From Chryseobacterium cupriresistens (GTDB lineage Bacteria > Bacteroidota > Bacteroidia > Flavobacteriales > Weeksellaceae), in NCBI RefSeq assembly GCF_046614675.1, contig NZ_JBKKJT010000009.1:62001-126000 (forward strand): DNA of 64,000 bases. Direction: 5' to 3'. The stretch's first letter is position 1; every line of letters starts with the position of its first letter. The translations under genes were made by a program, and so were the position numbers. The notes beneath the pieces were generated by a model. That model saw only the letters and a program-made list of their open reading frames with translations, was not told the DNA's origin and searched no databases. This document shows positions 1 through 9,414 of this stretch, one piece after another.

Positions 1-478
1 TTAAACTCAGGTTATATGATAAATAAGTTGAAATGTTATAATATCCGGCTCTGCTAACAGTAAATATCCCTGTATTGGCATCATACGATACATAATTATT
101 ATCTATTTTATTGACGATATTATAGATATAGTTCCTGGATGGTGCTTCATAGTTTGTTGCGCTGCTGCTTCCTGTATAACTACCGGTACCAGGTGAGATA
201 TTTGTTTTTTGCCCCGTAAAAACAATCTTTAAAAAACTTTGGGATTCTATCGTTCGCCAGGTTGGTGATGTACCGGCTCCATTAGAACTTAAAAACTCTC
301 CCTCCTTTCCTGCAGTACCCTGTACATTTTCAGAACCTCCTACATTTAATTCTTTTACCAGTTGTAACGAACCGTTGACATGCAGTGTTCTCTGTGGAGT
401 AGATGTCAAGATCCCGATCTGTGCATTGGCAGAAAATGCTGTGATTAGAAACAATGTAAGAAATAATCTTTTGATCAT
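1..478 (-). CDS. Secreted surface protein, C-terminus cut by the window edge
   Basis: An open frame runs from an ATG at 476-478 leftward to base 1 without a stop, so only about 159 N-terminal residues are visible. It starts with a clear Sec signal peptide (MIKRLFLTLFLITAFSANAQ). A low-complexity stretch follows with a phrase (GKEGEFLSSNGAGTSPTW) common in Chryseobacterium and Flavobacterium adhesin-like or tail-fibre-like exported proteins. The last part (GYYNISTYLSYNLSL) resembles the start of a C1q/TNF-like jelly-roll domain; that is an inference from pattern only. The first two bases of the window look like a stop codon but are out of frame. Function is unknown. A possible minus-strand -7 box (TAATTTTG) lies at 507-514. 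Confidence 0.7.
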   Translation of the reverse strand, partial: MIKRLFLTLFLITAFSANAQIGILTSTPQRTLHVNGSLQLVKELNVGGSENVQGTAGKEGEFLSSNGAGTSPTWRTIESQSFLKIVFTGQKTNISPGTGSYTGSSSATNYEAPSRNYIYNIVNKIDNNYVSYDANTGIFTVSRAGYYNISTYLSYNLSL

Positions 479-962
479 CGGATGTATATTTTGTGATTAT
501 AGAGAACAAAATTATTTTTTTTTTATAATCCGTGATTTGCAAAGAAGTGAATAGAATTGAGTGATAGGATGATTTACATGTATCAAAAAGGCTTGAAATA
601 ATTATGCAACTTAATTATTTTTTTTAAATATCACTATTTTGTGATTTTTATATTTTTTTGTAGATATTTATCTACCCAATTTGCAATTATAAACAGATTG
701 GTATCTATTCCTTTTTTTAATCAATGTTAAAATCATCAAATTATATTACCTAGAAACTCTTATACATTTAATGTATCAGTATGAAGTTTTCAGGAGAATA
801 AGAAATGTAAATAGTACCTATATAAATGAAAAATATGGCTTTTCAATAAAAGCCATATTTGTTTTATCGGTAAAAAATATGAGTCAAAATTTGAATGATT
901 AAATTTTATTAAAACTGATTTGAGGCTATAAAGCTCATCATTAACTATTTCATGTGTAAAAC
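479..962. other. A+T-rich intergenic region with one hairpin
   Basis: This 484-base gap holds no convincing gene; the short open frames in it lack coding character. It contains the presumed promoter of the secreted protein to the left (a TAnnTTTG-like box on the minus strand at 507-514, without a well-spaced -33 TTG) and a strong terminator hairpin at 831-860. The rest is poly-T and poly-A rich. Confidence 0.6.
831..860 (-). terminator. Perfect 13-bp hairpin terminator
   Basis: Arms 831-843 and 848-860 (AAATATGGCTTTT and its exact complement) enclose a 4-base loop. It lies about 100 bases downstream of the minus-strand metallophosphoesterase/barrel gene and is the likely end of its transcript. 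It is symmetrical, so it could act in both directions. Confidence 0.7.
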
Positions 963-3900
963 TTAAAATTTCATTCCTACTCCGGCAGAAATCCTTCCAC
1001 CATCTGAACCATAGAAATAATTTAATCTGGCAGACATCATTTCTACAATACTCAGCCATACTCCAGCTCCGGCAGACTGATGCCATTTTCTGGAATTTTC
1101 ATGGTCATTCCATACACGGCCGATATCATATCCGATAAGAATACCCATGTTGGCAGGAGCAATATTATTTCTTACCCTTCCAAAATCCCATCGGATTTCT
1201 GAGTTATTGGTAAAATAGGATCTTCCTGAGAATCTTTCGTTTCTGAAGGCTCTCATTCCATTATTACCTCCGATAGCCGCTGCCTGATAAAATTCAAAAT
1301 TATTGTTATTGATCCACATTACATTGCTGGAATTGGCGAATACAAATTTTCCTTTTTTATCAATCCTGTGGTCAATGGCCAGTTTTCCTTTTACCGTTAC
1401 GAAATTCTTATTGAAATCAGAAAGAGTTGCTTTCCAGTCTGCATTCAGCATAAATTCCAGTCCCAGAGTAGGGAAGGCCGTATTATCAGCATTTTTATAA
1501 CCAAAAGTATAATTGGCTCCAACAAACTGCTGGCTGTTGAATACTCCAGGTCTCACATCCGGAGACTGGTTGATGAAACGGCCGGCTTTTCTTTGTACTT
1601 TATTATCTTCAAAAGTCAATTGAAACTGGTGGCTGAGATTCATCCAGCTCTTTTGAGAGATGGATGGAGCAAAGTTGAACTTGGAAATTCTGGCTCTGTT
1701 ATATTCTCTTTCTGTTTCTTCCTTATCATACTCACTTTCATTGGAAAGTCCAAAGAAGTTTTGAGAGAACCTTGGAGTCGTATAAAATGCATCAAGGTTA
1801 ATATCCCAGCCTGAGATGGCTTTTTTAAATACTCCTTTGTAGGTAAGGCTAAATCCTGCTGTAGCTGTATAAAAATTAGCTTTTAAACTGTGCCTCTGAG
1901 TAAATGGGTCGCGGATAAAATTATTTACTGTGTAATTGGCCAGGACGCCTACGATCACACCGTCATCCGGGTTGTAATCCAGGTTTGGATATCCTGCAAC
2001 GGAATTATATTTAGGATGCTTATAATTATAGCTGTTAATGTCATAATCATCTGTAATATTCTTGGTTGCATTACCGGCATTATAGGTGTTTTTCTGAGAT
2101 TTAAAATCATAAATCTTCACTTTTCTTCCATCAGCAACGTTATAGGTATCATGATTATATCCACCAATCAGCCGGATCGTCATTTTAGGATTTCCGCTTC
2201 CGGTTACTACATAGGTATCATCATCTTCCAGTCCGTAAATCCATAATTCCTTTGTTTTTGAATCATGATAGGTTTTTTCAAAAACAAGTTCATTCTGATC
2301 TTTATTCTTACCCAGCTTATATTGCTGCACTAGGACGGAATGTCCGTTTTTGGTGATGACAAACTTATCAGGATTTACCGTTCCTGCCAAAGGAACTTTT
2401 TTCTGCAGTACATCATAATACTGAGCGGCATAGCTCTGTAGTTTTGTCTTTCTTATTTTCAGTTTTCTCTGAATTTCATCGATGGTTTCATCCTGCACTT
2501 CTTTCGGAAGATTGTGGAAAGCTTCATCAATATCCGCATCAGTCAGATGCTCCTGAATATATTTTGCCTGGGTTTCCCATTCATTCTGGTCTGCCCCTTT
2601 TAAGAACACAAGATCCATCGGATAAGGTTCCATAGCGAGCCATTTTACACTGCTGATATCTTCTGTAAAGGTTTTCATGTGACGAATGGCAGGAACATTC
2701 ATAATGATTCTGAAGGCTGCACCATCATATTTACTGAATGCCTGATCCCTGTCTTTAGGAATAGGTTTATAGATTACTTTATCACCCGCTTCATATTCTG
2801 CCCATTTCCACTGGTCCGAATGTCTGTCCCAGTCACCAATAAGCATATCAAACAACCTTGCTCTGATATAAGATTCTCTGTCAACAGAATATTTATCGCT
2901 TTTGTTAAGATTTTTTAGTACATCATCTGTAGAAACGATATCTTTTGCATGATCCAGATAAGCCAATGTTTTAGGATCTGAAGAAAAACGCTCTTCAATC
3001 ATGTACATTTCGTCCCCGTAGTTTTCATTATACCTTCCCAAAGCTTGCTGCTTAGGAATGTAATACAGCTTTGGATTACTATGGAAAATACCCAGCTTTT
3101 CCGACATGTTTCCAATCGTAAAAGGGGTAAACGGATGATTGGTTGTGTAAAAATCCAGCAGGAATTTCTCAGGAAATGTATCTGCAAGTTCTTCTCCTAA
3201 TGTACTTTTCTGAAAAGCCATATTGTTAAGAAAGCGGATCGCACTTTTTTTCACACCGCGCATTACAAACTCCTGTCCATCTGCAGACTTCAGTCGTAAA
3301 CTGTTGGATTGATTTCCTCCACCTTCCCTGAAAGGAATATACCCTCCGTTCAATTCCGAAAGATTGGCGGTTGGTGCTTCAATAGGAATTCCGTAGTATC
3401 TTCTGTAATGATCGCCCCAAAGCCAGCGGTAAAACTTTCTTTTTTCAGTTAGCTGTACCGGGTAAATGGTGGAAGAAAATGTGGCAGGAAAAGAATTAGG
3501 GAAATTATTGACGAATACATCCGGTTTGGAAATCACGGAAATATGAGTGAGCTTTTGAAGTTGGGCATCTTTGGTTGAAAAATACTCAACATCTGTACTT
3601 TCATCTTTTCTGAAATTTAAAACCGCAAAACCACTTCCTCCGTAGGAAAAGTCTGTTTTTTCTACAATGGTAGACGGGTCTGTTTTAGAGCCTGCGCCAC
3701 TAATAATCTGTCTTAAATTTCCATCTTCGTGATATTGCAGATTATGATCATGACCGGATACGAAAATAATGTTTTCCTTATCCTGAACAATACTTTTCAG
3801 TCGGTTGGCCAGATCTGCATAATGTTGATTATTGATATCTTCGGGGCTGGCTCCTGAGGAACTCCTTAATATATTGATGACACTGGCCACTACAGGTACA

Positions 3901-4679
3901 GGAATTTTACTCTTTAAAGGGAAAAGATGAGATCTTGCAGAATTAAAACCTGCATGTGTTCCGCTGCTGATGATAGGATGGTGTAAAGCAACAATTATTT
4001 TTTTGCCCTGATTTTTAATGATCAGGTCTTTAAACTCGGTGAAAAAATCTTCACGGGTTTTGATGTTACAGTTTTTGTTGATTCCAGGATAATTATCCCA
4101 GTTTGCTATCACCCATTTTGTATCAATGGCAATAAGCTTTATATCTTTAGAAACATTGATATCATCAATAGGGCAGCCATTTTTCGGAAGGAAAGCTTTT
4201 TTATCATCAAGATATTTTTTAACCAGTCCTTCCTGGGTATTCAATCCTTCCAGTCCATTGTACCAGTCATGATTCCCGGGAATTACTAATGTTTTTCCCT
4301 TGAAATTTTTGGTGATAGCTAGCTGATTTTCCAGTTTTTGTTTTGCCAGGGCATAATCTTTATCTGTTTCTTTGGGCATACCATTAGGGTAGATATTATC
4401 GCCCAAAAAGATCAGCATAGAATTGCTGTCGGCAGAATCCAGCTTACTTTTCAGTAAATTCAGTGTTTTTTGTGCCTGAGGTTCATCTGCATTTCCTGCA
4501 TCTCCAATCAGAAAAAGTTTAAAATCACTTTCAGATTTTATTTCGGAATCTTTTACTTCAAATAAGTTTTTGCCCTTTTGTACGTTATATGTAGCACAGG
4601 AATAAAGAGCTCCTGCGGACATTACCGTTCGAAGAACAATAGAAGTATTTTTTAGATGAGTTTTAAAGGATAAATTCAT
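963..4679 (-). CDS. Metallophosphoesterase with kinase-like middle region and C-terminal Omp85-type barrel
   Basis: A 1238-residue envelope protein. Residues 1-28 form a short hydrophobic leader ending in a lipobox-like ALYSC. Residues 53-380 are a calcineurin-like metallophosphoesterase with all metal motifs visible: GDAGN (59-63), GDNIYPNG (93-100), GNHDWY (135-140), ALHHP (231-235) and SGHDHN (308-313). The region around 440-700 contains GDWDRHSDQW (615-624) and YKPIPKDRDQAF (637-648). These look like the catalytic DRH loop and metal-binding Asp of HipA/FAM20-like kinases; this is my reading and not an established domain call. From about 880 to the C-terminal Phe the sequence is aromatic-rich beta barrel ending in GVGMKF, with the GGNNGMRAFRNERFSGRSYF segment typical of Omp85/BamA-type surface antigens. 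Its start is only 26 bases from the divergent HD gene. Confidence 0.85.
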   Translation of the reverse strand: MNLSFKTHLKNTSIVLRTVMSAGALYSCATYNVQKGKNLFEVKDSEIKSESDFKLFLIGDAGNADEPQAQKTLNLLKSKLDSADSNSMLIFLGDNIYPNGMPKETDKDYALAKQKLENQLAITKNFKGKTLVIPGNHDWYNGLEGLNTQEGLVKKYLDDKKAFLPKNGCPIDDINVSKDIKLIAIDTKWVIANWDNYPGINKNCNIKTREDFFTEFKDLIIKNQGKKIIVALHHPIISSGTHAGFNSARSHLFPLKSKIPVPVVASVINILRSSSGASPEDINNQHYADLANRLKSIVQDKENIIFVSGHDHNLQYHEDGNLRQIISGAGSKTDPSTIVEKTDFSYGGSGFAVLNFRKDESTDVEYFSTKDAQLQKLTHISVISKPDVFVNNFPNSFPATFSSTIYPVQLTEKRKFYRWLWGDHYRRYYGIPIEAPTANLSELNGGYIPFREGGGNQSNSLRLKSADGQEFVMRGVKKSAIRFLNNMAFQKSTLGEELADTFPEKFLLDFYTTNHPFTPFTIGNMSEKLGIFHSNPKLYYIPKQQALGRYNENYGDEMYMIEERFSSDPKTLAYLDHAKDIVSTDDVLKNLNKSDKYSVDRESYIRARLFDMLIGDWDRHSDQWKWAEYEAGDKVIYKPIPKDRDQAFSKYDGAAFRIIMNVPAIRHMKTFTEDISSVKWLAMEPYPMDLVFLKGADQNEWETQAKYIQEHLTDADIDEAFHNLPKEVQDETIDEIQRKLKIRKTKLQSYAAQYYDVLQKKVPLAGTVNPDKFVITKNGHSVLVQQYKLGKNKDQNELVFEKTYHDSKTKELWIYGLEDDDTYVVTGSGNPKMTIRLIGGYNHDTYNVADGRKVKIYDFKSQKNTYNAGNATKNITDDYDINSYNYKHPKYNSVAGYPNLDYNPDDGVIVGVLANYTVNNFIRDPFTQRHSLKANFYTATAGFSLTYKGVFKKAISGWDINLDAFYTTPRFSQNFFGLSNESEYDKEETEREYNRARISKFNFAPSISQKSWMNLSHQFQLTFEDNKVQRKAGRFINQSPDVRPGVFNSQQFVGANYTFGYKNADNTAFPTLGLEFMLNADWKATLSDFNKNFVTVKGKLAIDHRIDKKGKFVFANSSNVMWINNNNFEFYQAAAIGGNNGMRAFRNERFSGRSYFTNNSEIRWDFGRVRNNIAPANMGILIGYDIGRVWNDHENSRKWHQSAGAGVWLSIVEMMSARLNYFYGSDGGRISAGVGMKF

Positions 4680-4705
4680 AAATTTACATTAACAAAATTT
4701 CAGGG

Positions 4706-5881
4706 ATGAGCATTTTACAAAAAGCTAAAAATTATGTTGAAATCTTATTCAAAGATAAGTTATCTTCAGTATATTTTTATCATAATTTTATCCATACTGC
4801 CTATACCGTTAATAAGGCTGAGGAAATCATGAAAAATACCCCTGTTTCTGAAGAGGATCAGGAAAAGGTTCTTGTTGCATTATGGTTTCATGATACAGGG
4901 TATATAGAATGTGCCCTGAACCATGAAGAAAGAAGTGTGGAGGTGATGAAAGCCTTTTTACATCAGGAAAATTATCCTGAAAACTATATTGCAGATGTTG
5001 AAAAACTGATTCTGGCTACGAAAATTCATTACGAACCCCAGAATTTACTGGAAAAAATTGTAAAAGATGCTGACTTCAGCCATTTTGCAGGTCATGATTA
5101 TAGTGATATTTCTGATGCTTTGAGAAAAGAATGGGAACTAACGAATGTAAGATGTTTTTCCAATGAAGAATGGAATGCCGGAAATCTGGATATGTTAAAA
5201 AATAAGCATACTTTTTATACGGATTATGCTAAAGAAAACTGGGAACCCCTGAAAAAGAAAAATATTAAAAAAATCGAAAAGAAGCTGGAAAAAGAAGAAG
5301 AGAAAAAAGAAAACAAAAAGGAGGCTTCGGAAGGTAAAAAAGAAAAAGAAAAATCGGACAGAAGTGTAGATACCTTATTCAGGGTGACACTGAACAATCA
5401 TACGAGACTAAGTGACATTGCAGACAGCAAAGCCAATATTCTTTTATCGGTAAATGCCATTATTATTTCAGTGTGTCTTTCCGTGCTTGTGCCGAAGCTG
5501 GATGCTCCTAAAAATTCACATCTGATTCTTCCAAGTTTCATACTATTGCTGTCAAGTGTACTGACGATCATATTTGCGATTCTGTCTACAAAACCGAATG
5601 TAACCAAATCAACATTTACTTCTCAGGATATTGCCAACAGAAAAGTAAACCTGCTGTTCTTTGGAAACTTTCAGCAGATGTTGTTTGATGACTATAACAA
5701 CGCCATGAAAGACCTTATTAAAGACAGGGATTATATTTATGACTCAATGGTGAAGGATCTGTATTATCTCGGGAAAGTTCTTAACAGGAAGTACAAACTT
5801 TTATCCATTACCTACAAGATTTTTATGGCTGGAATTATTATTTCCGTTTTATCTTTCGGGGTGGCTTTTCTTAGTCTTTAA
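4706..5881 (+). CDS. HD phosphohydrolase fused to Pycsar-type membrane effector (PycTM/DUF5706)
   Basis: 391 residues in two parts. Residues 20-170 are an HD-superfamily metal phosphohydrolase (H26, H30, HD at 62-63 in WFHDTGY, D121/D123 in KDADFSHF), the class that cleaves nucleotides or cyclic nucleotides. A highly charged Lys/Glu linker (about 175-220) leads to a membrane domain starting at TLFRVTLNNHTRLSDIADSK. It has two helices near 247-300 and a third at the C-terminus (about 370-391), matching the DUF5706/PycTM layout. PycTM proteins are membrane-disrupting effectors of cCMP/cUMP (Pycsar) phage defence. No cyclase gene lies nearby, so a role in defence is inferred from the domain only. 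The bestrophin gene starts 19 bases downstream on the same strand, suggesting an operon. Confidence 0.8.
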   Translation: MSILQKAKNYVEILFKDKLSSVYFYHNFIHTAYTVNKAEEIMKNTPVSEEDQEKVLVALWFHDTGYIECALNHEERSVEVMKAFLHQENYPENYIADVEKLILATKIHYEPQNLLEKIVKDADFSHFAGHDYSDISDALRKEWELTNVRCFSNEEWNAGNLDMLKNKHTFYTDYAKENWEPLKKKNIKKIEKKLEKEEEKKENKKEASEGKKEKEKSDRSVDTLFRVTLNNHTRLSDIADSKANILLSVNAIIISVCLSVLVPKLDAPKNSHLILPSFILLLSSVLTIIFAILSTKPNVTKSTFTSQDIANRKVNLLFFGNFQQMLFDDYNNAMKDLIKDRDYIYDSMVKDLYYLGKVLNRKYKLLSITYKIFMAGIIISVLSFGVAFLSL

Positions 5882-5900
5882 TTAATAAACATCCACACAA

Positions 5901-6824
5901 ATGATCGTCAGACAGCGTACGAATTGGCTGAAAATGTTATTTATATGGAGAGGATCCGTATTGAAGAAAATTGTTGTTCAGCTTACCATTATCACGCTGT
6001 TTTCATTGGCTATCTATTTTTTCAAAGGAAAAATTTTTGATTATAAAGTACATCTCAATCCTACTATTTTTACATTAATAGGACTGGCTCTTGCCATTTT
6101 TATGGGATTCTGTAATTCTGCAAGCTATGACCGTTTCTGGGAAGGCCGGAAACTCTGGGGATTACTGGTCATTGAAACCAGATCCCTTACAAGACAGATC
6201 CTATCGCTGGTAAACGATTCTTCGCCTGAAGCTAAAGAGGAAAAAGAGAAAATCATCAAGCTGATCTCTGCATTTGCATGGTCACTGAACTTTCAGCTGA
6301 GAGATAAATCTGGTACAGAACATCTTGAGAGACTGCTTTCATCAGAACAATTGGAACAGGTGAAGAACAAGAAATTTATTCCCAATATTATTCTTGGTTT
6401 TATTGCAGACTGGCTCAACGAACAGAATAAAAAAGGAAACATTGATACCATTGTCATGACTTCCATGGATCATCAGCTGAACCAGTTTTCTACTATTTCC
6501 GGTGGGTGTGAAAGGATTTACAATACACCATTACCCTTTGCTTACAGTGTTTTGCTGCATCGTACCGTTTATTTATATTGTTTCTGGCTTCCTTTCGGGC
6601 TGGTAGATACGTTGGGATGGATGATGCCATTGATCGTTCTGCTGATCAGTTATACCTTTATTGCTCTTGATGCCATTATTCAGGAGATTGGTGAACCTTT
6701 TGGTGAAGAGGAAAATGACCTTGCCCTGAACAGCATCTGCCGTACGATTGAGTTTTCTATTTTTGAGCAGGCAGGAATTCCTCAAGGGGAATTGAAGAAG
6801 CCGGATACTTATTTTGTGGATTAA
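5901..6824 (+). CDS. Bestrophin family anion channel
   Basis: 307 residues. The N-terminus (MIVRQRTNWLKMLFIWRGSV) and the segment LALAIFMGFCNSASYDRFWEGRKLWG (about 60-85) are hallmarks of the bacterial bestrophin (UPF0187) family: pentameric inner-membrane chloride or cation channels. Membrane helices are visible near 22-42, 55-72, 210-235 and 240-260, and the length is normal. It follows the HD-PycTM gene by 19 bases and converges with the GAF protein gene, stops 13 bases apart. Its pairing with a membrane effector may be coincidental. Confidence 0.9.
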   Translation: MIVRQRTNWLKMLFIWRGSVLKKIVVQLTIITLFSLAIYFFKGKIFDYKVHLNPTIFTLIGLALAIFMGFCNSASYDRFWEGRKLWGLLVIETRSLTRQILSLVNDSSPEAKEEKEKIIKLISAFAWSLNFQLRDKSGTEHLERLLSSEQLEQVKNKKFIPNIILGFIADWLNEQNKKGNIDTIVMTSMDHQLNQFSTISGGCERIYNTPLPFAYSVLLHRTVYLYCFWLPFGLVDTLGWMMPLIVLLISYTFIALDAIIQEIGEPFGEEENDLALNSICRTIEFSIFEQAGIPQGELKKPDTYFVD

Positions 6825-6837
6825 AGAAGCATCATTT

Positions 6838-9150
6838 TTATTCCTGCGGAAGTGTAAAAGAAACCCTTAACGCCAGCAATCCAGTGATTCCCTGAAGATC
6901 CTCTACTCTTAAAAATTCTACGTCATGCTGCAAAACCTCTTTTTTCTGGAGTTTCGAAATATAATCTAAATATTCCTTCTGATTTTCCATTCCGAAATAG
7001 ACAATGGTGATTTTTCCGGGAGCGGTGATACGCTCGGAAGAATCTTTCACATGGGCTTTATCCAGACGTTTTTTAATAATCTCGTAATAGGAATTGTAGG
7101 CTCCGTCTACATCAAAACGTTTTTCATCCATTCTGAAACGGATGTCTATTTTTTCATTATAGACGAAAATCAGTGAAGCAATATCAAGTGGTACCGGAAG
7201 ATACTTTTTGAACGACTGAAATTCAAGTTCCATTTTACAGATGGTTTTCAATTGCCAGTATCTCAGTTTGTGGACTACTTTTGAAGTATAGTGCAGCTCA
7301 GGAGCGATGGTAGAACCAATATACAGATTGTGTTCCACACCGTCAGATTTAAACCTTTCATAATAATGCGGAAAAATTTCCTGCGCTTTTACCTGGCTTT
7401 CATCCAGCATATCTGCCAGTTTCCGGTTAACAAGCGTAATAGAATCATCAAGTTTTTTTCTGTGGTGATAAAACAGATCCGTAGAAGTAAAGATATGTGA
7501 AAAGTAGTCTTTGATTTTTGTTTTTATTTCTCTGGAGGTTCTTACTTCCAGTTTTCCCTGTAAAAAAGGATGAATTTCTTCCCTTAATAATCTCTGAAAA
7601 CGTTGTTCCGTATCCGCTTTGATCTCATTGTTGATCTCATTTTCAAAAACATCCAGTGCCAGTATAAATTTTTCGGAATCCGAGTTGGTGAGTGTCAGAA
7701 TTTCGTTCAGCCATTCAATCTGCTGGTTGAGATCCTGCAGCATCAGATTAAAACGCTTTTCAGAAGAAGAACGGATATCCGAAACCCCAAACAACGGGGT
7801 AAGATTTTTGAATGCAATCTGTTTTAAAGTATATATTTTTTTTCCGAGCGATGCCGTAAAATATTTCTCAGCTTCATTTCTGAACTTCCAGACCACACTG
7901 TCGTGGATGGTTGTATACTCACGCTGAATAATGGCTTCTATCTGATAGTTTTTCTCAAAGTAAAACCTGTTCAGAGAGAAGAGAACCATATCAGTGAAAA
8001 ACTCCAGTTTTTTAAGTTTTAAGCCATTGAAACTTCCGGCAATCGGAGAGGTGAATTCCATGATCGCAAGGAGTTCTCCATCTTTCATGATAGGAATTAC
8101 CATGAAACTGTTGACATTATTGTCTTTTAAAATACTGAAGGAAGGAAGCAGCTTGACATTCTCTTCCAGGTTGTTTACATTGGAAACAACGACAGGCTTT
8201 GAATTATGATTTAAATTATTGAAGGTACTCTTGCGGGTTTCTTCATCAAATGCATTGATCCAGAAATCAAGAATGTGATTTGTGAGAAGACTTTCGTAAA
8301 TCGGAAGTTTATCCAGTTTCTGTTCCTTTTTGTTGAACGTCATCAGTCCGAAGCTCAATTCTGGAACATCAAAATAAGATTTGAAAATTTCAGTCAGATT
8401 TTCATTGGGATTCATATTTTCCGGATCAATTTCAATCATGCTGGATTTCAGATCGGAAAGGGCCACTTCAGAGGTACAGTCTACCAGTGAAATAATGGTA
8501 AATCCTTTCAGTATCCACGATTGTGAAGGGAAATACTTTTTCCAGAGTTTAAAATCATCAAGATTTTCCAAAAGCATATCCAGAATATCATCAGATGGAA
8601 TTTTGGCATCTTCTGTAGGAGTAATTTCCGTAAAATCTGAATTGACCGTAATTTTATAATGCTTCATGATTCCCTGCTTATTCGGGATGTCATAATAAAA
8701 CGGAAGTGTACTTTTAATATCTTTTTTGAAATAGCTCTGAAGAATCAGACAACAGCAAAATACATAGAATTCATTATCTGAAATATTCCTGAGTTCTATT
8801 TCGAAATCTTTTCCTGCATCTTTCAGAATATCTTTAAATCTTTCGGTATAGTTAAAGGTAATGTTGGAGAGCGGAATACTTGCTGCTTTTATTTCGTTTC
8901 TGGTGAGGCCTGTCGGGAAAAGGTCTGCAAGAAGCAGCCTGATGAGGTCTTCGTATTTTTCAAGAAGGGCTGTATCCTGAAAGCCTTCTCTAAGGTCTTT
9001 AAAATTTCTGGTGCTCTCTAGTAATGACTCTGCATAATTGACCCTGTATTCCAGTCTGTCATTATACCGGATATGTTCCAGAACATCCAAATATTTTTTG
9101 AATGATATATAAACCTGAAAGGGAGAGTCTTTTTTATAGAGATTAGCCAA
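6838..9150 (-). CDS. Large cytoplasmic GAF-domain protein
   Basis: 770 residues, no signal peptide or membrane helix. A GAF-like segment sits near residues 250-400 (KPVVVSNVNNLEE, then VNSFMVIPIMKDGELLAIMEFTSP), which is the usual beta-alpha-beta core of a small-molecule or cyclic-nucleotide sensor. The N-terminal 200 residues and the long helical C-terminal half (about 400-770) are not recognised. No kinase, cyclase or DNA-binding output is visible. Proteins of this size and layout are conserved singletons in flavobacteria; function is unknown. It is a single-gene unit: its 3' end faces the bestrophin gene and 264 non-coding bases separate it from nuoN. Confidence 0.65.
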   Translation of the reverse strand: MANLYKKDSPFQVYISFKKYLDVLEHIRYNDRLEYRVNYAESLLESTRNFKDLREGFQDTALLEKYEDLIRLLLADLFPTGLTRNEIKAASIPLSNITFNYTERFKDILKDAGKDFEIELRNISDNEFYVFCCCLILQSYFKKDIKSTLPFYYDIPNKQGIMKHYKITVNSDFTEITPTEDAKIPSDDILDMLLENLDDFKLWKKYFPSQSWILKGFTIISLVDCTSEVALSDLKSSMIEIDPENMNPNENLTEIFKSYFDVPELSFGLMTFNKKEQKLDKLPIYESLLTNHILDFWINAFDEETRKSTFNNLNHNSKPVVVSNVNNLEENVKLLPSFSILKDNNVNSFMVIPIMKDGELLAIMEFTSPIAGSFNGLKLKKLEFFTDMVLFSLNRFYFEKNYQIEAIIQREYTTIHDSVVWKFRNEAEKYFTASLGKKIYTLKQIAFKNLTPLFGVSDIRSSSEKRFNLMLQDLNQQIEWLNEILTLTNSDSEKFILALDVFENEINNEIKADTEQRFQRLLREEIHPFLQGKLEVRTSREIKTKIKDYFSHIFTSTDLFYHHRKKLDDSITLVNRKLADMLDESQVKAQEIFPHYYERFKSDGVEHNLYIGSTIAPELHYTSKVVHKLRYWQLKTICKMELEFQSFKKYLPVPLDIASLIFVYNEKIDIRFRMDEKRFDVDGAYNSYYEIIKKRLDKAHVKDSSERITAPGKITIVYFGMENQKEYLDYISKLQKKEVLQHDVEFLRVEDLQGITGLLALRVSFTLPQE

Positions 9151-9365
9151 GAGCTGAAAAATTTAAAGTAAAGTTATGAAAAAAGCAGAATATTGATCGT
9201 GTGGAATTTTTATTTTATTGTATATAATTTGCAGGTGCTTTGGGAAACTCTGCAAGGTATTTTATAATTCTTTACTGTTTTTTATATAGACAGAATATAG
9301 ATTTACTGATAAACAAAAATTGTAACTTTTTTGGGTAAGATATTAATTATTTAAATAAGATAATA

Positions 9366-9395
9366 AAAAAGCACAACTGAGAAGTTGTGCTTTTT
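9366..9395 (-). terminator. nuo operon terminator
   Basis: A perfect hairpin with 13-base arms (AAAAAGCACAACT at 9366-9378 and its complement at 9383-9395) and a GAGA loop starts 19 bases past the nuoN stop. The arms begin and end in A and T runs, so it can terminate in either direction. It closes the complex I operon. Confidence 0.85.
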
Positions 9396-9414
9396 ATATT
9401 GTAGAGTTCTGATT

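Noticed and set aside
330..542. 70-residue minus-strand open frame overlapping the left-edge secreted protein
   Set aside because: It lies in another frame of the real gene, which has a signal peptide and normal codon use.
1368..2246. Plus-strand open frames of 118-148 residues inside the surface protein gene
   Set aside because: They are antisense shadows of a gene with clear motifs; their sequences have no domain character.
4706..5881. A complete Pycsar defence operon
   Set aside because: Only the effector-like domain is present; no uridylate or cytidylate cyclase gene lies on either side.
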